Source: Cytophagales bacterium (GTDB lineage Bacteria > Bacteroidota > Bacteroidia > Cytophagales > Spirosomataceae). Taken from it: a stretch of DNA of 27,668 nucleotides. The translations under genes were made by a program, and so were the position numbers. Shown here in pieces: positions 1 to 9,084 of the stretch. Numbering within the stretch: the stretch's first letter is position 1; every line of letters starts with the position of its first letter. Where the stretch lies: assembly GCA_013205605.1 (NCBI GenBank), contig JABMMK010000371.1, forward strand, positions 1 through 27,668. Reading direction: 5' to 3'. Below the pieces are notes generated by a model. That model ran no database searches, was not told the DNA's origin, and worked only from the letters and a program-made list of their open reading frames with translations.

Positions 1-15
1 CTACGCTACACCCCG
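1..15 (-). tRNA. tRNA-Pro, 5' end only (runs off the window)
   Basis: Read on the minus strand from position 15, the sequence is CGGGGTGTAGCGTAG. It looks like the start of a proline tRNA: an acceptor strand beginning with C (unusual and typical of bacterial tRNA-Pro), then TA and the start of the D arm. It lies 10 bases after the 3' end of the tRNA-Ser gene and on the same strand, so the two are probably one transcript. The anticodon is outside the window, so the identity rests on the 5' sequence alone. Confidence 0.62.
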
Positions 16-25
16 AAAATTAGTG

Positions 26-112
26 CGGAGAGAGAGGGATTCGAACCCTCGGTACCGTTGCCAGTACGACAGTTTAGCAAACTGTTCCTTTCGGCCTCTC
101 AGGCATCTCTCC
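26..112 (-). tRNA. tRNA-Ser (anticodon GCU)
   Basis: Complete 87-base class II tRNA. On the minus strand the acceptor stem pairs GGAGAGA with TCTCTCC. The anticodon stem pairs ACAGT with ACTGT around the loop TTGCTAA, giving anticodon GCT (plus-strand 76-78), which reads AGC/AGU serine codons. A long variable arm (GTACTGGCAACGGTAC region), as expected for serine tRNAs, precedes the T arm GAGGG-TTCGAAT-CCCTC. The discriminator is G and CCA is not encoded, so the CCA end must be added enzymatically. A tRNA-Pro start follows immediately downstream. Confidence 0.95.
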
Positions 113-129
113 TAGCCTTTAAGAGAGCA

Positions 130-137
130 CAAAAATA
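130..137 (-). promoter_or_regulatory. Candidate -7 box for the tRNA-Ser/tRNA-Pro transcript
   Basis: On the minus strand this reads TATTTTTG, an exact match to the Bacteroidota primary-sigma -7 pattern TAnnTTTG. It sits 18 bases upstream of the tRNA-Ser 5' end, the right distance for a short 5' leader. No well-spaced TTG -33 element is visible: the nearest TTTG is about 25 bases upstream, which is too far. The 60-base gap between gltD and the tRNA holds no gene. Confidence 0.4.
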
Positions 138-172
138 AGGAAATTATTTATATTTCTATAATCAAATGTCAA

Positions 173-1669
173 TTATTTTACCAAATCAAAAGTTGACACA
201 GTTTTACCTTCCAAAATAGTATGACCCATCAAAAATGAATCCATATTTCTAGCCGCTTCTCTACCTTCAGAAATACCCCATACCACCAACGACTGTCCTC
301 TACGTGCATCACCGGCAACAAAAATTTTATCTTGACTAGTTTGATAAGTAACATCAGTTTTAATATTGCCTCTTTCGTCTAGTGATATACCAAGTGAATT
401 AATTTCAGTTACTAAATTACCATGGTCAGTATGTAAAAATCCAGCAGCAATTAGAGCTAACTCACATGGTATTTCTCTATGATTAATAACTTTATTAATC
501 ATCTTTCCATCTTGAACCTCATATACAATATCACCGATAAATAAACCCGTCAACTGTCCATTATCATCTTTTATAAATTCTTCCAAGGAGATGGACCATA
601 AGCGATCCACTCCTTCATCATGTGAAGTTGACGTTCTTAACATATTTGGCCAACTAGGCCATGGAGTATTTTCTGGTCTTTCAGATGAAGGCTTAGACAT
701 TACTTCTATTTGAGTGATGGATTTTGCCTTATGCCGATTAGAAGTACCAACACAATCAGAACCTGTATCGCCACCACCAATGATAACAACATTTTTTCCC
801 GCGGCCAAAATATCAGAATCCAAGTAAGGTTCTCCTTTATGATTATGAATTAAAGAGATATTTGATACTCGCTTATTTTGTTGAGATAAAAACTCCATAG
901 CAGGATAAATACCTTTGGCATCGTTCCCTTTAGATTGAATAATTCGAGGAGTCGTTGAACCCGTTGCAATTAAAATAGCATCAAAATCTGATTGTAATTT
1001 GGATAATTTAATTTCTGATCCAATTTGAACATTTGTTTCAAATTTAATACCCTCCTTCTCCATCAAGTCAACTCGCCTTTTGACAATATTTTTATCTAAT
1101 TTGAAATCAGGAATGCCATAGCGTAATAATCCACCAATTTGATCAGCACGTTCATAAACGGTTACACTATGACCTGCTTTATTTAATTGGCTCGCTGCAG
1201 CTAAACCAGCTGGACCAGAACCCACAATAGCTACATTTTTACCTGTGCGTTTAGTGGGAACTTGAGGTTGAACCCAACCTTCAGAAAAAGCCTTTTCAAT
1301 AATTGATTTTTCAATTAATTCAATGGCAACAGCCGGTTTATTAATACCTAGTACGCAAGATGATTCACAAGGTGCAGGACAAATCCTTCCTGTGAATTCT
1401 GGGAAGTTATTTGTACTTACTAAAATTTCATATGCATATTTCCAATTTTCTTCATAAACAGCATCATTAAATTCAGGAATAATATTTCCTAAAGGACAGC
1501 CGTTATGACAAAATGGAGTTCCACAATCCATGCACCTGCTTGCTTGTTCTATTGTTTCCGAAGGCGTCGGAATTAATTCAATTTCTAAATAATCATTAAT
1601 ACGATCACTAATTGGCCTTTTTGTAGCAACAATTCTGTCAACTTCTAAAAATCCTGTTGGCTTACCCAT
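173..1669 (-). CDS. gltD: Glutamate synthase (NADPH), small subunit
   Basis: The 498-residue beta subunit of NADPH-dependent glutamate synthase passes electrons from NADPH through FAD and Fe-S clusters to the large subunit, where 2-oxoglutarate and glutamine-derived ammonia give glutamate. The N-terminal Fe-S region has Cys46, 49, 54 and 58 (CMDCGTPFCHNGCP) and Cys97, 101 and 105. An FAD-binding GSGPAG follows at about 150-155, then a second nucleotide site GGGDTGSDC at about 298-306 for NADPH, and a C-terminal FAD contact AGDARRGQS. Length is close to the usual 470-500. It starts 5 bases after the gltB stop, with GAGG just before the ATG, so it is co-transcribed second in a gltB-gltD operon. 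Identity is secure. The same fold occurs in dihydropyrimidine dehydrogenase, but the gltB neighbour settles it. Confidence 0.97.
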   Translation of the reverse strand: MGKPTGFLEVDRIVATKRPISDRINDYLEIELIPTPSETIEQASRCMDCGTPFCHNGCPLGNIIPEFNDAVYEENWKYAYEILVSTNNFPEFTGRICPAPCESSCVLGINKPAVAIELIEKSIIEKAFSEGWVQPQVPTKRTGKNVAIVGSGPAGLAAASQLNKAGHSVTVYERADQIGGLLRYGIPDFKLDKNIVKRRVDLMEKEGIKFETNVQIGSEIKLSKLQSDFDAILIATGSTTPRIIQSKGNDAKGIYPAMEFLSQQNKRVSNISLIHNHKGEPYLDSDILAAGKNVVIIGGGDTGSDCVGTSNRHKAKSITQIEVMSKPSSERPENTPWPSWPNMLRTSTSHDEGVDRLWSISLEEFIKDDNGQLTGLFIGDIVYEVQDGKMINKVINHREIPCELALIAAGFLHTDHGNLVTEINSLGISLDERGNIKTDVTYQTSQDKIFVAGDARRGQSLVVWGISEGREAARNMDSFLMGHTILEGKTVSTFDLVK

Positions 1670-1674
1670 TTCCT

Positions 1675-4600
1675 CTATTTTTTTAATTCAATTTGAATAT
1701 CTGTATAAACTTTATTTTTATCATTCATCACATCCGTAATACTTAATTTCCTTACCGTTAATGCATTGCGATAATCTGTTGGCATAACTTTTTTAAACTG
1801 ATTCGATATCGAATCAAAATTATCCAACACTAATTTACCTTTAGTCGAATGAGTAAAATCAATGTGTTTTTTTAAAAACATTTTAATAATAACTTTATCT
1901 TCTTGGCTTAGATCTGTTATTTCAACCATTTCACGATTAACCTTAGACTCAAAATCATTTTTTTCATCCAATACATATGCGACCCCTCCTGACATACCTG
2001 CACCAAAATTTCGACCTGTTTTACCCAATATAATAACAATTCCTCCTGTCATATATTCACAACCATGATCGCCAATGCCTTCTACTACAATTTTAGCCCC
2101 TGAATTCCTTACACAAAAACGCTCTCCTGCCATTCCAGCCAAATATGCTTCTCCTGAAGTTGCACCATAAAAAGAGACATTTCCTACAATAGCATTTTCC
2201 GATGCTACAAATGTTGAATTTCTAAATGGATAGGCAATGATCGTTGATCCACACATTCCTTTTCCTATATAATCATTTGAATCACCTTCGATTTCTAATT
2301 TTAAACCTTTGACCGAAAAAGCTCCAAAAGACTGCCCCGCCGTGCCACTAAATTTAAAATGAATTAAATCTGCTTTCAATCCCTTTTCACCATATTTTTT
2401 TGTTATTTCATTCGAAATAATAGTACCGACGGTTCGATTAACATTTATAATAGGAAGTTCAGCATACGTCTCTTTTTGATTAAGCAAAGAATCTTTTGCT
2501 AAGTCTAAAAGTTTCCAATCTAATTGATCTGCCATGCCATGATCCTGCTCTTCAGATTTAAATACTGATACAGACGAATCCTGATTACCGTATGATAAAA
2601 TAGGCGAAAGATCCAGGTTTTTATATTTCCAATGTGATGATACATCTCGCATCTCTAAAAGATCTACTCGACCCACCATATCATTGATTTTTCTGAAACC
2701 TAATTCAGCCATTATTTCACGCAATTCCTCTGCTAAAAAGTAAAATAAATGTACAACATGATCTGGATTACCAGTATATAATGCTCTTAATTCGGGATTT
2801 TGAGTAGCAACGCCAACAGGACAAGTATTTAAATGACATTTTCTCATCATAATACAACCAGCCGTGACTAAAGCAGCGGTAGCAACCCCAAATTCTTCCG
2901 CACCTAACAAAGCGGCAATAGCTATATCTCGACCGGTTTTAATTTGACCATCAGTTTGTATAGTCACTCGACCACGTAATTTATTTTTCACTAAAGTTTG
3001 ATGCGTCTCAGCTAAACCTAATTCCCAAGGTAATCCAGCGTGACGAATAGAGGATAATGGTGATGCTCCAGTGCCTCCATCATAACCTGCAATTAAAATA
3101 TGATCCGCATGTGCTTTTGCAACACCAGCTGCTATTGTACCTACTCCAGCTTCAGAAACAAGTTTTACAGAAATTCGAGCTTCTCTATTTGCATTTTTTA
3201 AATCAAAAATCAATTGAGCTAAATCTTCAATCGAATAAATATCATGATGCGGCGGAGGAGATATTAAACCAACACCAGGCGTTGAATACCTCGTTTTACC
3301 TATCCAATCATCCACCTTATGACCAGGTAATTGTCCACCTTCACCGGGTTTTGCGCCTTGAGCCATTTTTATTTGTAACTCAGTAGCATTAGTCAAATAA
3401 TTCATTGTTACACCGAATCTACCCGATGCAACTTGTTTAATACTGGAATTCATCGAATCACCATTGGCCAATTTCTGGAACCTTATTGGATCTTCTCCTC
3501 CTTCACCTGTATTTGACTTACCACCAATGCGATTCATGGCAATAGCCAAAGTAGTATGAGCTTCGTAGGAAATTGAGCCAAATGACATTGCACCCGTGGC
3601 GAAACGTCTTAAAATACCTTCAATGGGTTCCACTTCGTCAATTGGAATAGACTTAGCGCTTTTAAATTTCAATAAACCTCTTAATGTTATCGCTTTATTT
3701 TCTTGATCATCGATTAATTTAGAGTATTTTTTAAAAACTGAATAATCGTTTAATTTAGTTGCCTGTTGTAATAAATGAATCGTTTGGGGGTTAAACAAAT
3801 GCTCCTCTCCTCTTTGTTTCCACTGATAAATTCCGCCAACTTCCAATTTAGGATTTATCGATTTTAAAACTTCATAACCAGATTCATGCTTAATTAAAGC
3901 TTCTTTCGCTAATGTATCTAAGTCAACACCTTCAATACGAGAAATAGAACCCGTAAAATACATATTAACTACAGAATGGTCTAAACCCAAAATCTCGAAA
4001 ATTTGGGCACCTTGATAGGACTGCAAAGTCGATATACCCATCTTAGAAAAAATCTTGAGCAACTCACCATTAACAGCTTTAATATAATTGTACTCTAATT
4101 TTTCATAAGACAAATTAGGATCTACCAATTTATTCTCCTTCATCAACTTTATTGTCTCAAAAGCCATGTAGGGATTTATTGCAGAAGCTCCATAACCAAT
4201 TAAAGTAGCAAAATGATGTGTTTCCCATACATCTCCGGCTTCCAATATAATACCCACTTTAGCCCGTTTTTTAACACGTATCAAATGATTATGTACGGCA
4301 CCTAATGCTAATAGAGATGGAATAGGCGCATGAGATGAATCAATACCACGATCAGTCAGTAAAATAATAGAATAACCATCATCTACAGCATCCTCCGCAT
4401 AATTACAGATTCTGTCTAATGCTTTTTTTAGAACTCCCGATTCATCAGAAGCTCGGAAAGTCATGTGAATAGACTTGGTTTGAAATTTTTCATGATCAAT
4501 CCAGCGAATTTTTTCAACTTCTTTATTACGCAAAACAGGTTGCTGAATTTCTATTTGCTTACAATGACTTGGACTTTCTTCCAACAAATTAGATAAACCT

Positions 4601-6249
4601 CCAATGTCGGTCAATAATGACATAACCATTCTTTCACGAATAGGATCAATCGGAGGATTAGTAACTTGGGCAAAAAGTTGCTTAAAATAGCTAGAAATAT
4701 GTTGCGCTTTATCAGACAAAACCGCTAAAGGTGTATCTATTCCCATAGAGCCCAAAGCTTCCTTTCCGGTTTCAGCCATTTGGGCTAATACAATTCGAAT
4801 ATCTTCCGTTGTAAACCCAAAAATCTGCTGCCTTGAAATAACTTCATTGGATTTTGGCTGCCTATATTCACTACCAGCTTCTGGTAAATCTTCTACCCGA
4901 ATTTTGTTTTCACGCAACCATTGGCCATAAGGTTGCTGTTGGCAAATAACTTCTTTAAGTTCTTCATCTGGAACAATACGCCCCTGCTCCATATCTACAA
5001 CAAACATTTTTCCAGGTTGTAAACGTCCCTTTGAAACTATGGTAGCTGGATCTAAGTCTAATACTCCAGCCTCAGATGCCATAATCACATGATCGTCATT
5101 GGTAACCCAAAATCTTGAAGGTCTTAATCCATTCCGATCTAAAGTAGCGCCTATTAGCTTTCCATCGGTAAAAGAAATACTTGCAGGACCATCCCAAGGT
5201 TCCATCATAGCTGCATGGTATTCATAAAAATCTTTCTTATAAGATTCCATGGATTCATTACCATCCCAAGCTTCAGGAATAAGCATCATCATAACATGAG
5301 GCAAAGACCTACCACTCAGGTACAGCATTTCTATCGCATTATCTAAAATAGCCGAATCAGATTGTCCTAAACTACAAATAGGTAAAATCATATCTAATTC
5401 TTCTTGCGAAAAATATTGACTAGAAAACAAAGCTGATTGCGCTTGCATCCAAGACGAATTACCTTTTACGGTATTAATTTCACCATTGTGCGCGATGAAA
5501 CGAAAAGGCTGGGCCAACTTCCATTCCGGAAAAGTATTTGTTGAAAAACGAGAATGTACAATGGCTAAGGCCGAAGTAAAATTATCTTGAAATAAATCGG
5601 TAAAATATCCAGGAACCTGCATGGTAGTCAACATACCTTTGTAGATAATTGTTCTGCAAGACATGGAAGCAAAATAAAATTTATTTTCTAAGCCACGAAT
5701 GGTTTCATTTAATAAATTAGAGACATATTGCCTGAACACATAAAGCTTACGCTCAAATTCAATTTCAGTTTTACAAGAAACGGGTTTATCAATAAATATT
5801 TGATATATATTGGGTTCAGTATCACCTGAATCTGCCCCTAAAATTTCAGTGTTATTTACGGGTACTGATCTATAACCCAAAATCGACAAACCTAACTTTT
5901 TAGCTTTTCGATCAATTACTTCTTTACATTCATTAATTAAAACATCATTTTTTGGAAAAAAAGCCATCCCAACACCGTAATTACCAAGCGATGGTAATGA
6001 AAACTTTAATTTACGAGATTCTTCTAAAAAAAATTCATGGGGTATTTGAACTAACACACCCGCACCATCTCCAGAGTTAGGATCACATCCGCAAGCTCCT
6101 CGATGATCCATTCTGATCAGCATTTTAATTGCATCTCGAACAATTCTATGGGATTTTATTCCTTTTAAACTAGCAACAAAACCTATTCCACAAGCATCAT
6201 GCTCAAACTCTTTTCGATACAATCCTTCTCCAGACACCTTAATCTTCAT
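1675..6249 (-). CDS. gltB: Glutamate synthase (NADPH), large subunit
   Basis: The 1524-residue alpha subunit, full length for the family, converts glutamine and 2-oxoglutarate to two glutamates. Cys20 (EHDACGIGF) is the expected class II glutaminase nucleophile; the 19 residues before it would be a propeptide removed to expose it. Next come a central domain and the FMN-binding synthase domain, with SNTGEGGEDP and AGYDGGTGASP. The 3Fe-4S ligands are Cys1132, Cys1138 and Cys1143 in CIMMRKCHLNTCPVG. The C-terminal GXGXG beta-helix domain starts near FSGTAGQSFGAF. The gene is first in the operon, 5 bases before gltD. The 203 bases upstream are non-coding and must hold its promoter. All catalytic landmarks are present and there is no frame break. 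Confidence 0.97.
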   Translation of the reverse strand: MKIKVSGEGLYRKEFEHDACGIGFVASLKGIKSHRIVRDAIKMLIRMDHRGACGCDPNSGDGAGVLVQIPHEFFLEESRKLKFSLPSLGNYGVGMAFFPKNDVLINECKEVIDRKAKKLGLSILGYRSVPVNNTEILGADSGDTEPNIYQIFIDKPVSCKTEIEFERKLYVFRQYVSNLLNETIRGLENKFYFASMSCRTIIYKGMLTTMQVPGYFTDLFQDNFTSALAIVHSRFSTNTFPEWKLAQPFRFIAHNGEINTVKGNSSWMQAQSALFSSQYFSQEELDMILPICSLGQSDSAILDNAIEMLYLSGRSLPHVMMMLIPEAWDGNESMESYKKDFYEYHAAMMEPWDGPASISFTDGKLIGATLDRNGLRPSRFWVTNDDHVIMASEAGVLDLDPATIVSKGRLQPGKMFVVDMEQGRIVPDEELKEVICQQQPYGQWLRENKIRVEDLPEAGSEYRQPKSNEVISRQQIFGFTTEDIRIVLAQMAETGKEALGSMGIDTPLAVLSDKAQHISSYFKQLFAQVTNPPIDPIRERMVMSLLTDIGGLSNLLEESPSHCKQIEIQQPVLRNKEVEKIRWIDHEKFQTKSIHMTFRASDESGVLKKALDRICNYAEDAVDDGYSIILLTDRGIDSSHAPIPSLLALGAVHNHLIRVKKRAKVGIILEAGDVWETHHFATLIGYGASAINPYMAFETIKLMKENKLVDPNLSYEKLEYNYIKAVNGELLKIFSKMGISTLQSYQGAQIFEILGLDHSVVNMYFTGSISRIEGVDLDTLAKEALIKHESGYEVLKSINPKLEVGGIYQWKQRGEEHLFNPQTIHLLQQATKLNDYSVFKKYSKLIDDQENKAITLRGLLKFKSAKSIPIDEVEPIEGILRRFATGAMSFGSISYEAHTTLAIAMNRIGGKSNTGEGGEDPIRFQKLANGDSMNSSIKQVASGRFGVTMNYLTNATELQIKMAQGAKPGEGGQLPGHKVDDWIGKTRYSTPGVGLISPPPHHDIYSIEDLAQLIFDLKNANREARISVKLVSEAGVGTIAAGVAKAHADHILIAGYDGGTGASPLSSIRHAGLPWELGLAETHQTLVKNKLRGRVTIQTDGQIKTGRDIAIAALLGAEEFGVATAALVTAGCIMMRKCHLNTCPVGVATQNPELRALYTGNPDHVVHLFYFLAEELREIMAELGFRKINDMVGRVDLLEMRDVSSHWKYKNLDLSPILSYGNQDSSVSVFKSEEQDHGMADQLDWKLLDLAKDSLLNQKETYAELPIINVNRTVGTIISNEITKKYGEKGLKADLIHFKFSGTAGQSFGAFSVKGLKLEIEGDSNDYIGKGMCGSTIIAYPFRNSTFVASENAIVGNVSFYGATSGEAYLAGMAGERFCVRNSGAKIVVEGIGDHGCEYMTGGIVIILGKTGRNFGAGMSGGVAYVLDEKNDFESKVNREMVEITDLSQEDKVIIKMFLKKHIDFTHSTKGKLVLDNFDSISNQFKKVMPTDYRNALTVRKLSITDVMNDKNKVYTDIQIELKK

Positions 6250-6452
6250 AATAAAATATAATTATTCTTATAAATAAAAAAAATAAACCTATATTTAAAA
6301 AATAGGTATTAATTGAATATTAAAATATTAATTACTAGTATTTCAAATTTAATCAAAAATTAATTTGGCCTATATTAATAATGACAAAATATTATTCGGT
6401 TAACCAAATATCAAAAATGAAGAATAAATAATCTTCTAAGAATCCTATTTAT
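6250..6452 (-). promoter_or_regulatory. Non-coding leader upstream of gltB
   Basis: Very AT-rich 203-base gap, the longest in the window, between the STAS gene and gltB (both minus strand). Two weak signals are visible. TAAATTTG on the minus strand (6344-6351) fits the TAnnTTTG -7 pattern and would leave a leader of about 90 bases, but I see no properly spaced -33 element. Between it and gltB there is a small inverted repeat ACCTAT / ATAGGT (about 6287-6308) with a 9-base loop. No riboswitch or small gene is recognisable. The gap also holds any terminator for the purC-STAS run; I see no strong one. Confidence 0.3.
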
Positions 6453-6890
6453 TTAATAATCGTCTGATTCACTTTCTGAAAAACCACCATCAAACTCCTG
6501 CTCTTCTTCATCTGAATCTTGGAAATCATTTTCTAAATCATTTAAATAAATAGCATCAACAGCTTCTTTAACCGTATTTAATAAGGTAAAATCCTCAATT
6601 TTAGCTAAATCTAAACGGTCTTGAATTTCTTCATTTTTAGTTACTACGGCAAATATCCCCATTTCATTGGTACAAATTTTGGTACCCTTTCTAATACAAC
6701 TAACTCCAAAACCGTCAATTTCAGTTACAGAGTCTATATTTAAAATCATATTAGCAAACTCCTTTTTGAATAAATTACGAATAACTAACTCCAATTCTTC
6801 TGCATTTGTTTGGGTTAAGGTAGTTTCATTCCAAGTAATGATTGCATGACTTTCATTTTGTTGTAAACTATAAAATGGATTAATGGACAT
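6453..6890 (-). CDS. STAS-domain protein with acidic tail
   Basis: This 145-residue protein has a STAS (anti-sigma antagonist) domain over about residues 8-112, with the pattern VTEIDGFGVSCIRKG in the usual switch-loop position. In SpoIIAA-type proteins the matching segment is D-S-S-G-L-G, and the second Ser is phosphorylated. Here that position appears to be Asp59, so classical Ser/Thr-kinase switching is unlikely. Residues from about 114 form a low-complexity acidic tail rich in D, E and S. The ATG overlaps the end of purC by 11 bases (6880-6890), which suggests translational coupling. No anti-sigma kinase or sigma gene lies nearby. The fold call is good; the role is unknown. Confidence 0.75.
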   Translation of the reverse strand: MSINPFYSLQQNESHAIITWNETTLTQTNAEELELVIRNLFKKEFANMILNIDSVTEIDGFGVSCIRKGTKICTNEMGIFAVVTKNEEIQDRLDLAKIEDFTLLNTVKEAVDAIYLNDLENDFQDSDEEEQEFDGGFSESESDDY

Positions 6891-7812
6891 GGCTAAAAAA
6901 TAAATTAACGTTATTGAATATTCGATTGTATATATCTTTTTGATCTTCTTTTTGAAATGCTAATCCAGTAATTTCTGTATATAAAAGGATATATCGATCT
7001 GAAATTTCTTGGACAAATTCATCTGTCAATACTGGTATTTGTTGGCCTTCCTTACCTTGGAAATTATTTTTAATCAACCATTCTCTGACAAATTCTTTGG
7101 ATAATTGTTTTTGAGGTAGGCCTTTAGAGAATAAAAACTCATAAGGTTCTAAATAAAAATAACGCGAAGAATCTGGAGTATGAATTTCATCCATCAGCAT
7201 GATACTATTTTGATATAACCCAAATTCATATTTAGTATCCACTAATATCAGTTTTTTATCCAAAGCCATTTGTTGGCCTCTTTTAAAAAGCAAATGAGTT
7301 TTTTCAATTAATTGTTCCAGGATATCTTTAGATGCAATATTTTGCTTGACAATTTCCTCTAAAGAAATATCTTGATCATGTCCTTCATGCGCTTTTGTTG
7401 TAGGCGTAATAATCGGTGAAGGTAACACCTGATTTTCTACTAGCCCATCGGGTAAAGCAACACCACAAACCATCCTTTTACCTGAAGAATATTCTCTCCA
7501 AAGATGACCTACCATGTAATTCCTGATAACCATTTCAATTGGGATGGGCTCACATTTAATTCCATATGAAGCATTAGCATCTGGAGTTGAAATCAACCAA
7601 TTGGGAACGATATCCCGGGTAGCATTTAAAAAATAAAAGGCAATTTGATTTAATACTTGACCTTTGAATGGAATTAATCTAGGTAATACTACATCAAATG
7701 CCGAAATACGATCGGACGTAATCATCAACAAATGATCACCAAAACCATATACATCACGGACCTTACCACGATAGAAGGAAGTTTGATTAACAAAATTGTA
7801 CTCTTTAGACAT
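6880..7812 (-). CDS. purC: SAICAR synthetase (purine synthesis)
   Basis: Phosphoribosylaminoimidazole-succinocarboxamide synthase joins CAIR and aspartate using ATP in de novo purine synthesis. Landmarks are YRGKVRDVY near residues 14-22 (ATP loop), SDRISAFD at 33-40, VIRNYMVGHLWREY in the middle, LVDTKYEFG, and DEIHTPDSSRYF toward the C-terminus. At 310 residues it belongs to the longer form (near 300), not the ~237-residue enterobacterial form. It lies 11 bases after the Bat-C-like gene and overlaps the STAS gene, so it is transcribed with both. No other pur gene is in the window. Confidence 0.96.
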   Translation of the reverse strand: MSKEYNFVNQTSFYRGKVRDVYGFGDHLLMITSDRISAFDVVLPRLIPFKGQVLNQIAFYFLNATRDIVPNWLISTPDANASYGIKCEPIPIEMVIRNYMVGHLWREYSSGKRMVCGVALPDGLVENQVLPSPIITPTTKAHEGHDQDISLEEIVKQNIASKDILEQLIEKTHLLFKRGQQMALDKKLILVDTKYEFGLYQNSIMLMDEIHTPDSSRYFYLEPYEFLFSKGLPQKQLSKEFVREWLIKNNFQGKEGQQIPVLTDEFVQEISDRYILLYTEITGLAFQKEDQKDIYNRIFNNVNLFFSHVH

Positions 7813-7823
7813 GTATTTAGAAA

Positions 7824-8345
7824 TTAATAAGATAGAAACTTTTCATTTTTACGCAATAAATCTAACATCCATTTAGAATCCTTGGTTGTCAATATTTTAT
7901 TTACAACCATACTTGTATCGTAAACAACTTCCAATTTTTTTGATTTATTTACAGATATAAAAGAAAACAATTCATATAATTTAGTTAATGTATCTTTTTC
8001 GGGATACAATTTCAAACCTTCTCTCAATATTGATTTAGAATTTTCTTGTTGATTTATTTGACTTAAAATAAAACTTTTCAATATATAATCTTCAGATGAT
8101 TTCAAATTTGAATTAATAAAAAAAGATGGTCGTTTAATGGACAACAATACCTTCGTTTTATAAATACTTTCATTTCTAAAAATTTGCTTTTTTTCAATTA
8201 AATTAAGCAAGGAAAAAGCTTTATTATAATCTTTCGAAAGAATATAAATATTTACTTTATTCACTTCACTATTAAAACTATATCCTAGACCAGAATATAA
8301 GTTCTGATAGAATAATATCAAAATATAAAAAAATGTTGAATACAA
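7824..8345 (-). CDS. Exported repeat protein, possibly BatC-like (TTG start)
   Basis: Not recognised with certainty. The 173-residue product begins with a hydrophobic segment (YSTFFYILILFYQNLYSG) that reads as a signal peptide or membrane anchor. Weak helical repeat features follow (YILSKDYNKAFSLLNLIEKK; SKSILREGLKLYPEKDTL), resembling degenerate TPRs. There is no ATG near the start: the first usable codon is TTG at 8345, 6 bases after the preceding gene's stop and in the same frame as that gene. The order, a membrane protein with a C-terminal anchor followed by a secreted TPR protein, is that of batB-batC in Bacteroidota aerotolerance operons. The BatC assignment is inference. It is followed 11 bases later by purC. 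Confidence 0.6.
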   Translation of the reverse strand: MYSTFFYILILFYQNLYSGLGYSFNSEVNKVNIYILSKDYNKAFSLLNLIEKKQIFRNESIYKTKVLLSIKRPSFFINSNLKSSEDYILKSFILSQINQQENSKSILREGLKLYPEKDTLTKLYELFSFISVNKSKKLEVVYDTSMVVNKILTTKDSKWMLDLLRKNEKFLSY

Positions 8346-8351
8346 TATAAT

Positions 8352-9020
8352 TTATTTTAAAACTTGAAACTTAAAAGAAGTATCTACAACTATTAAAATC
8401 AATAACAAAAATAATAAATATATGCTTAATTGATTAATTGAGAACCAATTTTCTCCCATCGATAAAAAATAGTCTTTGTTATTTACTAAATCCGCTAATT
8501 CATTTCGACTTTTTATAAAGACTGTTTCACCATTGATCTTAATCGTTGAAAGATTAGAAGGTATATATTTATTGTGGTAAATAGGCCGCACTTTTCTGAA
8601 ATCGACATGATTGATAAAATTAAGAAATACTTTATTATTTGTTTTAGGAATTAATACTCCTAGAGAGTCTGTCAGAGGATTAAAAATAGATAATGAATAA
8701 TGTACATCAGGCTCTCGCTTCTGCAAAATATTAATTATCTTAATAATTTGATTTTCATTAATTCCATTTACCTCAAAATCCTTAGACACCACGACAATCT
8801 CTTCCGTATTTTTACTAGGGTTATTTATTGGATTAATTCCCAGATTTAATATAAAATATAGTAGAATGTTGAAGATTAATAGACGTAATAAAAATTTAAA
8901 AAATAGTAAGCCAGATAAAATAAATAGTTTAGAGGATATTAGGTAATACTTAATTAAGATAAAAGCTTGAAAACTTATAAATAAAAAATTACCCAGAAAT
9001 AAGAACTTTAAGAAATTCAT
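8352..9020 (-). CDS. BatA/BatB-like membrane protein lacking a MIDAS motif
   Basis: A 222-residue protein with two N-terminal hydrophobic helices (about residues 5-30 and 33-62), a soluble stretch of about 120 residues and a C-terminal membrane helix (about 192-216). The layout, with FLLRLLIFNILLYFILNLG just before the soluble domain, resembles Bat proteins, which carry a von Willebrand A domain between membrane helices. The expected metal motif DxSxS is absent: the first strand reads IVVVSKDFEVNG. So either the VWA domain has lost its metal site or the likeness is structural only. It is the first gene of a minus-strand run ending with purC and the STAS gene, and is divergent from the aminotransferase across 64 bases. 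Function unknown. Confidence 0.6.
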   Translation of the reverse strand: MNFLKFLFLGNFLFISFQAFILIKYYLISSKLFILSGLLFFKFLLRLLIFNILLYFILNLGINPINNPSKNTEEIVVVSKDFEVNGINENQIIKIINILQKREPDVHYSLSIFNPLTDSLGVLIPKTNNKVFLNFINHVDFRKVRPIYHNKYIPSNLSTIKINGETVFIKSRNELADLVNNKDYFLSMGENWFSINQLSIYLLFLLLILIVVDTSFKFQVLK

Positions 9021-9084
9021 TCAATTAGCCTTTAAACAAATTAAAACATAATTAGTACTTTTACTCGAGATTATAAATTTAAGC

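Noticed and set aside
1862..3386. Plus-strand open frames inside gltB (68 and 109 codons)
   Set aside because: They lie antisense to a clearly coding, well-conserved gene, have no recognisable product, and read as low-complexity shadows of it.
6287..6308. Inverted repeat before gltB as an intrinsic terminator
   Set aside because: Only about six AT-rich pairs with a 9-base loop and no proper T tail in the needed direction; kept only as a weak note in the leader.
9074..9081. TAAATTTA as a -7 box for the aminotransferase gene
   Set aside because: It ends 3 bases before the ATG, so the transcript would begin inside the gene, and the last base departs from TAnnTTTG.
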